Assembly (NCBI GenBank): GCA_041586615.1
Contig: JBFGZS010000009.1
Location: forward strand, 20,191 to 84,190
DNA length: 64,000 nt
Source of the DNA: Motiliproteus sp041586615
Lineage (GTDB): Bacteria > Pseudomonadota > Gammaproteobacteria > Pseudomonadales > Balneatricaceae
Direction of reading: 5' to 3'
Part shown: positions 43,723-52,475 of the stretch, piece by piece
Position numbering within the stretch: the stretch's first letter is position 1
Layout of the letters: each line of letters begins with the position of its first letter
The notes under the pieces: generated by a model
The model's input: the letters and a program-made list of their open reading frames with translations, nothing else
The model's database searches: none
What the model was told of the DNA's origin: nothing
Position numbers and translations under genes: made by a program

Positions 43723-44559
43723 GTGAATCTTCAGAAAAAGGTTGTTCCAGTGCTTGCTGGCGGAGGGAGCCGATTGTCAGCCCATATCGGGGTGCTGGTT
43801 GCTCTTGAAGAGCTCGGCGTCTCATTTTCACATCTTGTGGGTGTTTCTGGGGGAAGTATTGTCGCGGCGCTGTTCGCTGCGGGCTATCCCCTGGAAGAAA
43901 TACGCCAAATAGCAAAAGATACCGATTTTAGCCAGTTTCTTGACCAGTCATTGTTGACGTTGCTTCGCTGCGGCGGTCTTTCATCAGGTGACCGTTTTGA
44001 AGCCTGGATCGATAAGAAACTTAACGGTGTGACTTTTGCTGACCTTGAGTATCACTTTCATGTGGTTGCGACGGATGTTCGATCCGGACAACCGGTTATC
44101 TTTAACCGGCAAAACACACCCGACTTAAAGGTTTCAACAGCCGTTCGGTTTTCAATGTCAATCCCCATCCTATTTAGTTTTAAAGTTTTTAAAGAACATC
44201 TTTTGGTTGATGGTAGTATTTTGTCCGAAGATGCATTGCAACGCGATTGGAGTGGTGACGGTGACCCTATTATCTGTTTCAGGTTGCGTAGCTCCCAAGG
44301 GGTCTCGGCCCCGAAACGGGCGCCAATATTTCCTTTAAAACAATATCTGTCGATGTTGATAAGGACGTTTATGAGCACGATGTCCCGGGAGTATATTAAT
44401 GAGAGTTTTTGGCATTCTACTGTTGTTATCAACACCGGGAACATATCGCCTATCGAGTTTAAATTGAGCGCCGAAGAGAAAAACCAGTTATTTGAGGCGG
44501 GGTATGAAACAGCCAGGCGAGTCGTGCCCTTGAAGGTGCAAAAAAATAGTGTTCGTTAA
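43723..44559 (+). CDS. Patatin-like phospholipase
   Basis: A 278-residue protein. The oxyanion loop is LAGGGSRLSAHIGVL, the nucleophile elbow GVSGGS has Ser42, and the dyad aspartate is in LLVDGS (D163). It is the small bacterial patatin type, without signal peptide. The start is GTG 43723 with AAGGA at 43712-43716; an ATG five bases upstream runs at once into TGA. It leads a plus-strand run with the ThiF-like, nitroreductase-like and protease genes. Its lipid substrate is unknown; a link to acyl decorations is possible. Confidence 0.88.
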   Translation: MNLQKKVVPVLAGGGSRLSAHIGVLVALEELGVSFSHLVGVSGGSIVAALFAAGYPLEEIRQIAKDTDFSQFLDQSLLTLLRCGGLSSGDRFEAWIDKKLNGVTFADLEYHFHVVATDVRSGQPVIFNRQNTPDLKVSTAVRFSMSIPILFSFKVFKEHLLVDGSILSEDALQRDWSGDGDPIICFRLRSSQGVSAPKRAPIFPLKQYLSMLIRTFMSTMSREYINESFWHSTVVINTGNISPIEFKLSAEEKNQLFEAGYETARRVVPLKVQKNSVR

Positions 44560-44597
44560 GAAATCAAGCGCGCCCTGATTTTGTGTAAGGAGTTTAA

Positions 44598-45452
44598 ATG
44601 TATGACTATCATGATGCCGTCTCTCGCAATATAGGTTGGGTGACACGAGAAGAGCAAGATGTTTTACGCCAGAAACGCGTTGCCATTGCAGGAATGGGCG
44701 GCGTAGGAGGGCGTCACGCCATGACGCTGGCCCGGCTGGGGATTGGGCAATTTGTCTTGTCAGATTTTGATGATTTCGAAGTCCATAACTTCAACCGCCA
44801 AGACGGTGCCTACATGAGTACGGTCGGCCGCACTAAGCTGGAAGTGATGAAAAGCCGTGTGCTGGATGTTAACCCGACCGCTGAAATCAGAGCGTTCCCT
44901 GAAGGCGTCAATGCTGACAATATTGATCAGTTTTTAGAGGGCGTGGATATCTATGTCGATGGGCTAGACTTCTTCGTGATGGAAGTCCGAAAGCTGGTTT
45001 TTCGTAAATGTGAAGAGCGAGGAATACCGGTAGTTACGGCCGCACCTTTAGGTATGGGGTGTGCGTTTTTAGCTTTTTTGCCGGGCAAGATGAGCTTTGA
45101 TGAGTACTTCTGCTTGGAAGGGTTGTCGGAGAAAGATCAGTTGATTCGCTTTATGATTGGGTTGGCGCCAACCATGTGGCAACGCCATTATCTGGTCGAT
45201 CCATCCGCGGCAGATTTTGATGCCCATAAGGGTCCTTCGATGCCCATGGCTGTAGATTTATGTGCGGGTATTGCCGGGGTCAATGTGTTGAAAATTCTTC
45301 TGGGGCGCGGGAAGGTGATCTGCGCGCCGCGCGGTATGCACGTCGATGCTTTTCTGAATCGCTCGACCATAACGCATCGCTGGTTAGGTAATCGGAACCC
45401 CTTGCAGCTTATCTCTTTTATTGTCGCCAAGAAGATACTAGCCAAAAAATAA
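44598..45452 (+). CDS. ThiF/MoeB/E1-like adenylyltransferase
   Basis: A 284-residue E1-like enzyme. RVAIAGMGGVGGRHAMTLAR is the nucleotide-binding glycine motif, then LSDFDDFEVHNFNRQ with the conserved Asp, Asn and Arg that contact ATP, and VTAAPLGMGCAF. No partner ubiquitin-like protein is visible nearby and there is no rhodanese or other C-terminal fusion. The gene lies 38 bp after the patatin gene with AAGGAG before ATG 44598. It could activate a C-terminal carboxylate of a small protein or peptide; the target is unknown. Confidence 0.88.
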   Translation: MYDYHDAVSRNIGWVTREEQDVLRQKRVAIAGMGGVGGRHAMTLARLGIGQFVLSDFDDFEVHNFNRQDGAYMSTVGRTKLEVMKSRVLDVNPTAEIRAFPEGVNADNIDQFLEGVDIYVDGLDFFVMEVRKLVFRKCEERGIPVVTAAPLGMGCAFLAFLPGKMSFDEYFCLEGLSEKDQLIRFMIGLAPTMWQRHYLVDPSAADFDAHKGPSMPMAVDLCAGIAGVNVLKILLGRGKVICAPRGMHVDAFLNRSTITHRWLGNRNPLQLISFIVAKKILAKK

Positions 45453-45578
45453 AGTTCACCAGGGCGGCCCTACGGGGTTAATGCTGTCGTAATTAACATC
45501 TGTACCTTCATCCTGCTTTTAATAACCAGGCTGGCCGTGGCGGACGAGATCTCACGTTGAATTGCAAAGGGTATTATT

Positions 45579-46670
45579 GTGACGTCACTAACCAAAGAAC
45601 TTGTCGAAAATATTCTGCTTGCGGCCGTGAAGGCTCCGTCTGGAGATAATGTTCAACCCTTTCGCTTTGACGTGTCGGCCGATTTACGTTGCGTAGACGT
45701 TTATAACGTGCCAGAAAGGGATTTATCCTATTTCAATTATCAACAATACGCGTCTTTTGTCGCGCATGGCGCGCTTATTGAAAACGTTATGGTCGCTGCA
45801 CGTTTCCATGGGGTTAGGGTCGAACTTGAGATGTTCCCTACGGCAGATAACGAAGAGCATGTGGCGCGCTTTTCCTTATCCGAGTCCGAGTCCGAGTCCG
45901 AGCCTGAAGCCAAGCCGCTGTACGATGCGATTTTTACCCGTTGTACCAATCGCAATATGTACCACAAAGGCGCGTTTACTGCCGAGCAAAAAAGCGCGTT
46001 GATGCGTGCGGTTGAGGGAATCGACGGGGTTGAATTGTCATTGGTCGATGATGTAAAGCAGAAAAATAGTCTTGCGCAGCAACTTGCGGTCAATGACCGT
46101 ATGGTGTTTGAGCACCCGGAAATCCATGCGTTTCTTTTTAAGCAGGTCCGTTGGAGTGCTCAGGAAGTACAGGATAAAAAAGATGGTATGCCAACAGGGA
46201 CACTAGGGTTGAATCCCGTCGAGAAAATATTGTTCCCGCTTATGCGCTATTGGTCTTTCGTCAAAGTGGCTAATGTCTTCGGGCTATCTCGGGTGATTGG
46301 TATTAAAGGATGGCTGGGCTGTCGGTCCGCCATGGCCCTGGGGATGGTTACAACAAGCTTGCCTGGGCGGTCAGGCTTTCTTGCGAGCGGAAGAGTGTTA
46401 CAGCGTGTGTGGCTAGAGGCGACTCGGCAAGGGATGGCCTTTCAGCCTGTGACCGGAATCACTTTTTTAATGCAGCGTATCAAAATGAATGAATTAGACG
46501 GTTTCAACGCGGGTCAGTCTCAATTAATCGCCCGTACTGAAAGCGCGATGCGCCATTACTTTAATACCGGGGATAACACCATGGCCGTTGGATTCAGGGT
46601 GGGTTATAGCCAGCCGCCAGAAGCGAAGACCGAGCGAATGATCCCTACGATAACATACAAAAAATCATGA
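45579..46670 (+). CDS. Nitroreductase-like (Acg-type) flavin oxidoreductase
   Basis: A 363-residue protein. ILLAAVKAPSGDNVQPFRFD is the start of the nitroreductase fold with FMN-contacting residues, and the body (FVAHGALIENVMVAARFHG, RCTNRNMY, GFLASGRVLQRVWLEATRQG) fits the Acg-like subgroup. The start is GTG 45579 with AAAGGG. A hexamer microsatellite (TCCGAG units, 45885-45902) encodes SESESESE and keeps frame. In XrtA loci a nitroreductase-like gene next to a ThiF-like gene is a recurrent pair, as I recall it; their joint function is not known. Confidence 0.8.
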   Translation: MTSLTKELVENILLAAVKAPSGDNVQPFRFDVSADLRCVDVYNVPERDLSYFNYQQYASFVAHGALIENVMVAARFHGVRVELEMFPTADNEEHVARFSLSESESESEPEAKPLYDAIFTRCTNRNMYHKGAFTAEQKSALMRAVEGIDGVELSLVDDVKQKNSLAQQLAVNDRMVFEHPEIHAFLFKQVRWSAQEVQDKKDGMPTGTLGLNPVEKILFPLMRYWSFVKVANVFGLSRVIGIKGWLGCRSAMALGMVTTSLPGRSGFLASGRVLQRVWLEATRQGMAFQPVTGITFLMQRIKMNELDGFNAGQSQLIARTESAMRHYFNTGDNTMAVGFRVGYSQPPEAKTERMIPTITYKKS

Positions 46671-46700
46671 ATAAGTGATGGTCTTCAGGGGTGCGACAGC

Positions 46701-47462
46701 ATGAAAAAAAGTATCTTTTTACTATGTGTGTTTTTTGAATTTGTTCTTATTCAAATCACTCATGCCGCGTCCTTACCCGATACGGTCGCGCAGGTTAAGC
46801 GTTCGATTGTTGGTGTTGGGACGTACCTGCCAACGCGTCGGCCGCCGGCAAAGTTGTTAGGTACCGGATTTATTGTTGCTAACGGTAAACGAGTGGTGAC
46901 CAACAACCATGTGATCGATGTCGAGTTGAATAGCGAGAAGCGTGAAAGACTCGTCGTGTTCACCGGTCAGGGGGCCTTGCCGACGATTCTGCCAGCGACA
47001 TTGTTGGACCATGACAAGACCCATGACCTTGCCGTGCTGTCTATCGCGCAACAACCATCGGCGCTGACGTTAGCAGCATCCAGTGTTGTCAGGGAGGGCG
47101 AAGAGTACCTCTTTACGGGCTTTCCCATTGGTGCGGTTCTTGGGCTCTACCCGGTAACGCACCGAGGGATGATATCAAGTATTACGCCAATCGCTATTCC
47201 GGCACCGTCATCACGGCAGCTTAATCCCGCTAAAATAAAGCGGCTGCGTAAGCCAACTATGGTCTACCAGTTAGACGCAACCGCATACCCTGGCAACAGT
47301 GGCAGTCCGCTTTACGACCCGGATACGGGTGAAGTGGTCGGCGTGCTTAATATGGTGCATGTGAAAACCACGAAGGAAGATATTTTGAGTAAGCCGAGTG
47401 GTATCAGTTATGCGATTCCGGTTGAGCACGTACATACGTTGATCAACGGACTTTCGTATTAA
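46701..47462 (+). CDS. Secreted trypsin-like serine protease (S1/DegP-type)
   Basis: A 253-residue protein with a signal peptide (IFLLCVFFEFVLIQITHAA). The catalytic triad is visible: His70 in VVTNNHVI, Asp109 in THDLAVL and Ser200 in YPGNSGSPL. There is no PDZ domain. It should act in the periplasm. The TAA stop comes from the TATTAA end of a dispersed-element copy. A role in processing the Tat-exported proteins of the downstream cassettes is possible but speculative. Confidence 0.9.
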   Translation: MKKSIFLLCVFFEFVLIQITHAASLPDTVAQVKRSIVGVGTYLPTRRPPAKLLGTGFIVANGKRVVTNNHVIDVELNSEKRERLVVFTGQGALPTILPATLLDHDKTHDLAVLSIAQQPSALTLAASSVVREGEEYLFTGFPIGAVLGLYPVTHRGMISSITPIAIPAPSSRQLNPAKIKRLRKPTMVYQLDATAYPGNSGSPLYDPDTGEVVGVLNMVHVKTTKEDILSKPSGISYAIPVEHVHTLINGLSY

Positions 47463-47552
47463 GGCAGTAATGTAATATCGAGCAAAATAAGTCGTCTTGA
47501 TCGGCGGTTCATGGATGAACCGTCGTGGTATAAAGCCAGGCGCCAGGTTAAT
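47457..47552 (+). repeat. Internally deleted copy of the dispersed multi-hairpin element
   Basis: Hairpins a, b and most of c, joined directly to the outer end of e (CGCCAGGTTAAT). It supplies the protease stop codon (TCG TAT TAA) at its left end and reaches to within 40 bp of the prsK start. Its hairpin b contains an ATG (47511) that opens a false N-terminal extension of prsK. Confidence 0.87.
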
Positions 47553-47588
47553 CGTTTCCGCACATTCATAAACCTAGCGAGCATCGCA

Positions 47589-49643
47589 ATGGGGAATTTG
47601 ATCGGCTATCTGTCCAGCCTGCTGGCATTTTCATTTATATTCGTCCTGGTGCTAGTGCTTTGGCGCGGACGTTTGCAAGGCGTCTGGTTGATACAGGCCA
47701 TTTTATTTAGCGCGATCTGGTCCGCTTATCTGGCTTTGAGCACCTCCTCCGATCAGTTTAACCCAACCAATCAAACCTTTATCGAAATCCTTCGTGCAAC
47801 AGGCTGGATACTGCTGTTATGGCGGCTTTATGCCCAGCAGCAGAATATCGGCGCCGGTGCTTTTTGGAAAAGTCACTTATTGTGGGCATTTGGGCTCTTG
47901 ATTGCGTCTTTGCTGGTACTAAACCTTCTGCAAGGGACCTCTTTGGGGGTGTTTAGTAGCAAAAGCCTGTTTTTTATGGCCCCCTTTGTGCTGGTTATTA
48001 TTGCGCTCGTCCTGCTTGAGCAGTGGTACCGTGGAGTCGAGATCGATAATCGCTGGCGGGTAAAGTTTTTTGCCATTAGCCTCGCGATTATATTCAGTTA
48101 CGATTTTGTACTCTTTTCAGAAGGAATGCTTTACCAGCGTCTGGACTCTGATCTTTGGTTGGCGCGGGGCTGGATCAACATGTTAGTGACGCCTTTTATG
48201 GCGGTTGCGATTTCAAGAACCCGTGACTGGGAACAGCCGGTCAGGGTGTCTCATCAGGCGGCTTTTTATTCGACCAGTCTGTTCCTGGCGGGTATCTACC
48301 TGATTATTATGGCCGCCGTTGGTTACTATATCCGTTGGTTTGGCGGTGGTTGGGGGGGGGCTATTCAAGTTGTTTTTGTCGTTATTTCACTATCGTTTCT
48401 CAGTTTGTTGTTTGCTTCGGGCACTGCGCGGGCAACGGTATCCGTTTGGATTGGTAAACATTTTTTCTCGTATAAATATGATTATCGGGAGCAATGGGTA
48501 CAGGCGAATAACCGATTGGCCGAGCTGCCTTTGGATGGCGGTTACTACCAGGCATTGATATCTGCCATTGCGACCCCGCTGGATTCTATGGGGGGTTGGT
48601 TATGGGTAAACGAATCGGCGACGTTGGTTTGCAGGGCCCGTCTGTCCACGGATCAATCGTTAGAATTTAGTGCGGCTGAGGCGCGTTCGTTGGTCGATTT
48701 TTGTGCAATGAAGGGCTGGGTGATTGAGTTAGAAGAATACCGTGCGGATCCTGGGTATTACCCTGGGCTTTATTTGGCGTCTGATACTCAGAGCGGGCAA
48801 GAGCTGTGGCTGATAGTGCCGTTGCTGCATCAAGGTGCGCTTTATGGATTGGTCGGGCTTCGGCATCCGCGGGCTAAGCGGTCGATTAACTGGGAAGATT
48901 ATGACTTGCTCAAGGCGTTAGGTGGCCAGGTCGCCACGCTAATCGCCTTAAAGGATGCTAGCGAAGCGCTATCAGAAGCCCGGCAGTTTGAGGCCTTTAA
49001 CCGATTTTCTGCTTTTGTGGTGCATGATTTGAAAAATATCGTGGCACAGCTGTCTCTGGTCGTGTCCAATGCCGAGCGCCATAGGCATAATCCTGAGTTT
49101 ATCGATGATGCGTTAGGCACGTTATCGAATGCCGTGGGCAGGATGAATCGTTTGTTGAGCCAGTTACGCCAGCAAAGTCAGCTGAATGCGAAGGTTGGCG
49201 TTGTTAGTGCGTTAGCTATTGTAAAGGACGTGCACCAACATCAAAAAGAGCAACGGCCGGCCGTGACCTTGGAGGTGGCGGCAAACGAATCGCGAATTCG
49301 GATTGAAAAAGATCGGTTGGTTGCGGTGCTTGGGCACTTGGTTCAAAACGCTCAGGAGGCAACGCCAGATGATGGCGTGGTTTCGCTGAGTGTGAGAGAA
49401 GAGGGCGATCGCGTCGTGTTCACTGTTGCGGATACAGGCTGCGGTATGGATGACCTGTTTATTCAGGAGAGACTATTCAAGCCCTTCGATACAACAAAAG
49501 GCAGTGCTGGAATGGGGATTGGTGTGTATGAGGCCCAGCAGTTTATACGTGAGAATGGTGGTAGCATTGGGGTCGAAAGTCGACCCGGAGAAGGCTCTGT
49601 GTTCAGTGTCAGGCTGCCGCGGTACAGGGATACCGTTCAGTGA
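47589..49643 (+). CDS. prsK: XrtA/PEP-CTERM system histidine kinase PrsK (TIGR02916)
   Basis: A 684-residue membrane sensor kinase. About eight N-terminal helices, then a GAF-like region (~320-460), a dimerisation/phosphoacceptor domain with FSAFVVHDLKNIVAQLSLVV (His479) and an ATPase domain with LGHLVQNAQEATPDDG, DTGCGMDD and GMGIGVYEAQQFI. I start it at ATG 47589 (MGNLIGYLSSLLAFSFIF), which matches family N-termini. The longer frame from 47511 begins inside the repeat element. A nine-base G run (48352-48360) in WFGGGWGGA could slip. It pairs with prsR, 319 bp downstream. Confidence 0.92.
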   Translation: MGNLIGYLSSLLAFSFIFVLVLVLWRGRLQGVWLIQAILFSAIWSAYLALSTSSDQFNPTNQTFIEILRATGWILLLWRLYAQQQNIGAGAFWKSHLLWAFGLLIASLLVLNLLQGTSLGVFSSKSLFFMAPFVLVIIALVLLEQWYRGVEIDNRWRVKFFAISLAIIFSYDFVLFSEGMLYQRLDSDLWLARGWINMLVTPFMAVAISRTRDWEQPVRVSHQAAFYSTSLFLAGIYLIIMAAVGYYIRWFGGGWGGAIQVVFVVISLSFLSLLFASGTARATVSVWIGKHFFSYKYDYREQWVQANNRLAELPLDGGYYQALISAIATPLDSMGGWLWVNESATLVCRARLSTDQSLEFSAAEARSLVDFCAMKGWVIELEEYRADPGYYPGLYLASDTQSGQELWLIVPLLHQGALYGLVGLRHPRAKRSINWEDYDLLKALGGQVATLIALKDASEALSEARQFEAFNRFSAFVVHDLKNIVAQLSLVVSNAERHRHNPEFIDDALGTLSNAVGRMNRLLSQLRQQSQLNAKVGVVSALAIVKDVHQHQKEQRPAVTLEVAANESRIRIEKDRLVAVLGHLVQNAQEATPDDGVVSLSVREEGDRVVFTVADTGCGMDDLFIQERLFKPFDTTKGSAGMGIGVYEAQQFIRENGGSIGVESRPGEGSVFSVRLPRYRDTVQ

Positions 49644-49653
49644 GAGGGGGGCG

Positions 49654-49711
49654 TTATTAACCTGGCATCAAAAGACCGATCCATTCGATATTACGTCGCC
49701 GCCTTAATAGG
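49654..49711 (-). repeat. Internally deleted copy of the dispersed multi-hairpin element
   Basis: The left half of hairpin e (TTATTAACCTGGCATCAAAA to CCATTCG) is joined straight to the outer end of hairpin a (TTACGTCGCCGCCTTAATAGG). Lies 10 bp after the prsK stop. The rest of the 319-bp prsK-prsR gap carries a 10-bp triplication (CATGCTCTGT, 49778-49807) and nothing else I recognise. Confidence 0.85.
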
Positions 49712-49777
49712 GTTTCGGCATCAATGACTGCCCACTCAGTGGCTAGTAGCAAAACAGGAGCCTGATAGGGAATAATG

Positions 49778-49807
49778 CATGCTCTGTCATGCTCTGTCAT
49801 GCTCGGT
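49778..49807. repeat. 10-bp tandem triplication (CATGCTCTGT)
   Basis: Two perfect units and a third with one change, about 155 bp upstream of prsR. Contains GCATGC/CATGC half-sites. Confidence 0.8.
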
Positions 49808-49962
49808 TGGTCGTTGTCGCGCGGCTATCAGACGGCTGCAGCAGCATCCTGCAATTTGATCGCTGGCTTGCGCCGCTATTTCCGGGGATGGGCTAGACTT
49901 GCGTTAGGGTTCCTTCATAGTAGGGGACCGTGTTTTCTAAATCATCTTGAGAGCGAGTGTCA

Positions 49963-51342
49963 ATGGCATCTGACAAGGAACGTAAAATCTTGCTAATGGT
50001 TGAGGACGACCTCGGTCTACAAAAGCAGATGAAGTGGTGCTTTGAGCAGTTTCAGTTGGTTTTTGCCGAAGATTATGACTCGGCCATAAAGCAGCTTCGC
50101 CGCTACGAACCAGAAGTCGTTACACTCGATTTGGGCCTGCCGCCGGATGCGGCCAATGCTTCCGAAGGGCTGCGTATCCTCCAGGACGTTCTAACAATGT
50201 TGCCTGCGACGAAGGTGATCGTGGTGACGGGGAGTGATGACAAAGCCAATGCAGTGAAAGCCGTAGGCATGGGGGCTTATGACTATTACCAGAAGCCCGT
50301 GGAGCCTGATGTGCTCTCTATGGTAATAGATCGAGCCTTCAAGTTACGCCATCTGGAAGACGAAAACCGCAAGTTGATTTCCAGTCGTGGCCAGTCACCC
50401 CTGGATGGTTTGGTCGCGGCCTCTGAGGAGATGCTTGACGTCTGTCGTACTATTGAAAAGCTCGCGCCAGCGGATATTGGCGTCATGCTCTTGGGAGAAA
50501 GTGGCACCGGTAAAGAGGTTCTCGCTAACGCGGTCCACCAGTTGAGCAATCGCGCTAAGCAGCGGTTTGTTGCCATCAACTGCGCATCCATTCCCGATAA
50601 TTTGCTTGAAAGTGAATTGTTTGGTTACGAGAAAGGCGCGTTCACCGGAGCGGTTAAAACAACACCGGGTAAGGTCGAGTTAGCCGATGGTGGTACGCTG
50701 TTTTTAGATGAAATTGGTGATATGCCTATTGTATTGCAGGCGAAATTGCTGCGTTTTTTGCAAGAGCGAAAGATCGAACGCATAGGTGGTCGACAGGAGA
50801 TACCGGTCAATACCCGCATTATTAGTGCGACGCATCAAAACCTGGAAGAGTTGATTCAGACCGGTGGTTTCCGCGAGGATCTTTACTACCGGCTGAGCGA
50901 ATTTGTGATCAATATCCCGCCCTTGCGCGATCGTCCCGCCGATGCGTTGGTGATAGCCCGGTCTTTTTTGATCAAGTTTAGCGCTGAATTCGGGCGCGAT
51001 GTTCGTGGCTTTGATGACGCAGCGTGCAGCGCTATTAATGACTTCCATTGGCCCGGTAATATTCGCGAACTAGAAAATAAAGTGAAGCGTGCGGTCATTA
51101 TGGCGGACGGCAAAATGATAACCGCACAGGACCTTGGTTTGATAGATAGACCGCAGGCTGATGCGCTACCTTTTAATCTGAAGCAGGCCCGTGAGCAGAT
51201 GGAGCGGGCATTAATCACTAAAGCGCTGGGCTTTAGTGATAGCAATGTGTCTAAGGCCTCAGAGCTGTTGGGGGTTACGCGGCCTACGTTGTATGCCTTA
51301 ATGAACAAATATGAAATGCAGGGGGCCGAAAGTCAGCTGTAG
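49963..51342 (+). CDS. prsR: PEP-CTERM-box response regulator PrsR, sigma-54 activator (TIGR02915)
   Basis: About 459 residues in the NtrC layout. Receiver domain with VVTLDLGLPPDAAN (phosphoacceptor Asp), AAA+ domain with Walker A GESGTGKEV, the sigma-54-contacting ELFGYEKGAFTGAVK and Walker B LFLDEIGDM, then a Fis-type HTH (SNVSKASELLGVTRPTLYAL). In XrtA bacteria PrsR activates sigma-54 promoters of PEP-CTERM genes. Here the nearest good sigma-54 sites are upstream of the two Tat-signal genes. ATG 49963 is preferred; GTG 49957 is two codons upstream. Confidence 0.94.
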   Translation: MASDKERKILLMVEDDLGLQKQMKWCFEQFQLVFAEDYDSAIKQLRRYEPEVVTLDLGLPPDAANASEGLRILQDVLTMLPATKVIVVTGSDDKANAVKAVGMGAYDYYQKPVEPDVLSMVIDRAFKLRHLEDENRKLISSRGQSPLDGLVAASEEMLDVCRTIEKLAPADIGVMLLGESGTGKEVLANAVHQLSNRAKQRFVAINCASIPDNLLESELFGYEKGAFTGAVKTTPGKVELADGGTLFLDEIGDMPIVLQAKLLRFLQERKIERIGGRQEIPVNTRIISATHQNLEELIQTGGFREDLYYRLSEFVINIPPLRDRPADALVIARSFLIKFSAEFGRDVRGFDDAACSAINDFHWPGNIRELENKVKRAVIMADGKMITAQDLGLIDRPQADALPFNLKQAREQMERALITKALGFSDSNVSKASELLGVTRPTLYALMNKYEMQGAESQL

Positions 51343-51460
51343 TCTAAGGCTTGTCTGTGCTGGTGACTGTCCTTTAGGAGATTGTCAGGTTTCTTTACAG
51401 GGTGCTGGGCTAGCGTTAGCTGGTGACCACTAGCAGACTGATATATAAGGATAACCTGTC

Positions 51461-51477
51461 TTGGCGCACATCTTGCT
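51461..51477 (+). promoter_or_regulatory. Sigma-54 promoter for Tat/HPr-rel-A cassette 1
   Basis: TTGGCGCACATCTTGCT matches the sigma-54 consensus TTGGCACGNNNNTTGCT at all but two defined positions. GG and GC are separated by exactly 10 bases. It lies 43 bp upstream of ATG 51520. The sigma-54 activator PrsR is encoded immediately upstream. Confidence 0.75.
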
Positions 51478-51519
51478 GCATACTCAATATTCAAATGGAA
51501 ATTGGTATCGAGAAGCATT

Positions 51520-52212
51520 ATGAAAAAAAAGATTATTCAGACCACCTTCGATGCTGACCCCAGTTTAGAGCGCGGTCTCACGACACGGCGAAAATTTCTT
51601 AGTGGTGCTGCCAAGGTCGGTATACCGGCTGTGGTGGCATTGTCTTCTCGCGGGGCATGGGGGCGCAGTGTGGACTGCACCTCTGCCAGCAACCTTGCTG
51701 CACAGTCGGTTAACACTTTTCATCTTAACGGTGGTTCGGTTAGCTGTGAAGCTGCGGGGGTGTCTTTGGTTGGGTTGAATGGGTACACGAAGAATGTATA
51801 TAAAAATTCTGTTGCGACGCCGCCATGGCCACCAGGTTTTGCGGCGACTGATTCGGGTAGTACGGTACAACAGTTGTTTACGGGTGATTTTGGAGCTGAG
51901 GCCGCGCCCGCCTCCGGTCAAGAGGCGTTAACGGCGTTGGGCGTTCCTTCAACAATAGCCAGTTCTACCTTAGTAAAAGACGCGCTTGCTTTGGGTTCAT
52001 CGTTCTTCTTTGCTAAGCACTCTTTCGCCGCGATGTTGAATGCCCGAGGAGGAGTGCCTGCAACTGACTTCCTGACCCCTGATGAGGTGGTTTCCGTTAT
52101 CCTTAATCGGGCTGTTCTATTTGATCTCCTTGGCAGCGAGTTTCCCGCGGCAGCCAATGCTGAACAATTTGTAAAGGAGTATTTTAAGTCGATCGAGAGT
52201 CGGAGTCTGTGA
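51520..52212 (+). CDS. Tat-signal secreted protein of unknown function, cassette 1
   Basis: A 230-residue protein. TTRRKFLSGAAKVGIPAVVA is a twin-arginine signal peptide, probably cleaved after GAWG. The mature part has two Cys (SVDCTS, SVSCEA), a GYTKN segment, LFTGDFG, FFFAKHSFAAMLNARGG and FLTPDEVVSVIL. This order recalls the GYWK-type domain (GYWK, then FG, then a RHAVAALLNA-like helix and a T-X-X-EV segment) that I remember from many secreted proteins of unknown function. It is a distant homologue of the cassette 2 protein at 56706. Start ATG 51520 with GAGAAG upstream; its stop overlaps the GTG of the PqqD-like gene. Likely the substrate or client of the cassette (inference). Confidence 0.78.
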   Translation: MKKKIIQTTFDADPSLERGLTTRRKFLSGAAKVGIPAVVALSSRGAWGRSVDCTSASNLAAQSVNTFHLNGGSVSCEAAGVSLVGLNGYTKNVYKNSVATPPWPPGFAATDSGSTVQQLFTGDFGAEAAPASGQEALTALGVPSTIASSTLVKDALALGSSFFFAKHSFAAMLNARGGVPATDFLTPDEVVSVILNRAVLFDLLGSEFPAAANAEQFVKEYFKSIESRSL

Positions 52213-52475
52213 ACTTCAGTATCGACGAAAATCTGATCGTAAATACTCTCAGAACTTGTCCTCTAGAAGTAGCCGTATTTCAGCCAGTTACAGGCCGCAC
52301 TCTCCTATTATCGGAAGATGCGGCTGAGTTGGTTTTCTGGTTCAGCGATGGTGGGGCGATAAATGGTGTGGCGATAAATGATAACCGAATACAGCGGATC
52401 GTCGAGGATCCGGCAACTAATCCGGTTATCCGTCAGTTAATCGAAGAGAGGGTTCTGATTGCTACGCATGGGTAG
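52209..52475 (+). CDS. PqqD-family peptide chaperone of the HPr-rel-A system (TIGR04353)
   Basis: An 88-residue protein. The winged-helix-like PqqD layout is visible: VAVFQPVTGRTLLLSEDAAE, then VFWFSDGG and the C-terminal helix NPVIRQLIEERVLI. PqqD-like proteins present peptides to modifying enzymes. The start is GTG 52209, overlapping the Tat gene's stop (GTGA), and its own end overlaps the kinase start by 8 bp, so translation is tightly coupled. Confidence 0.82.
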   Translation: MNFSIDENLIVNTLRTCPLEVAVFQPVTGRTLLLSEDAAELVFWFSDGGAINGVAINDNRIQRIVEDPATNPVIRQLIEERVLIATHG

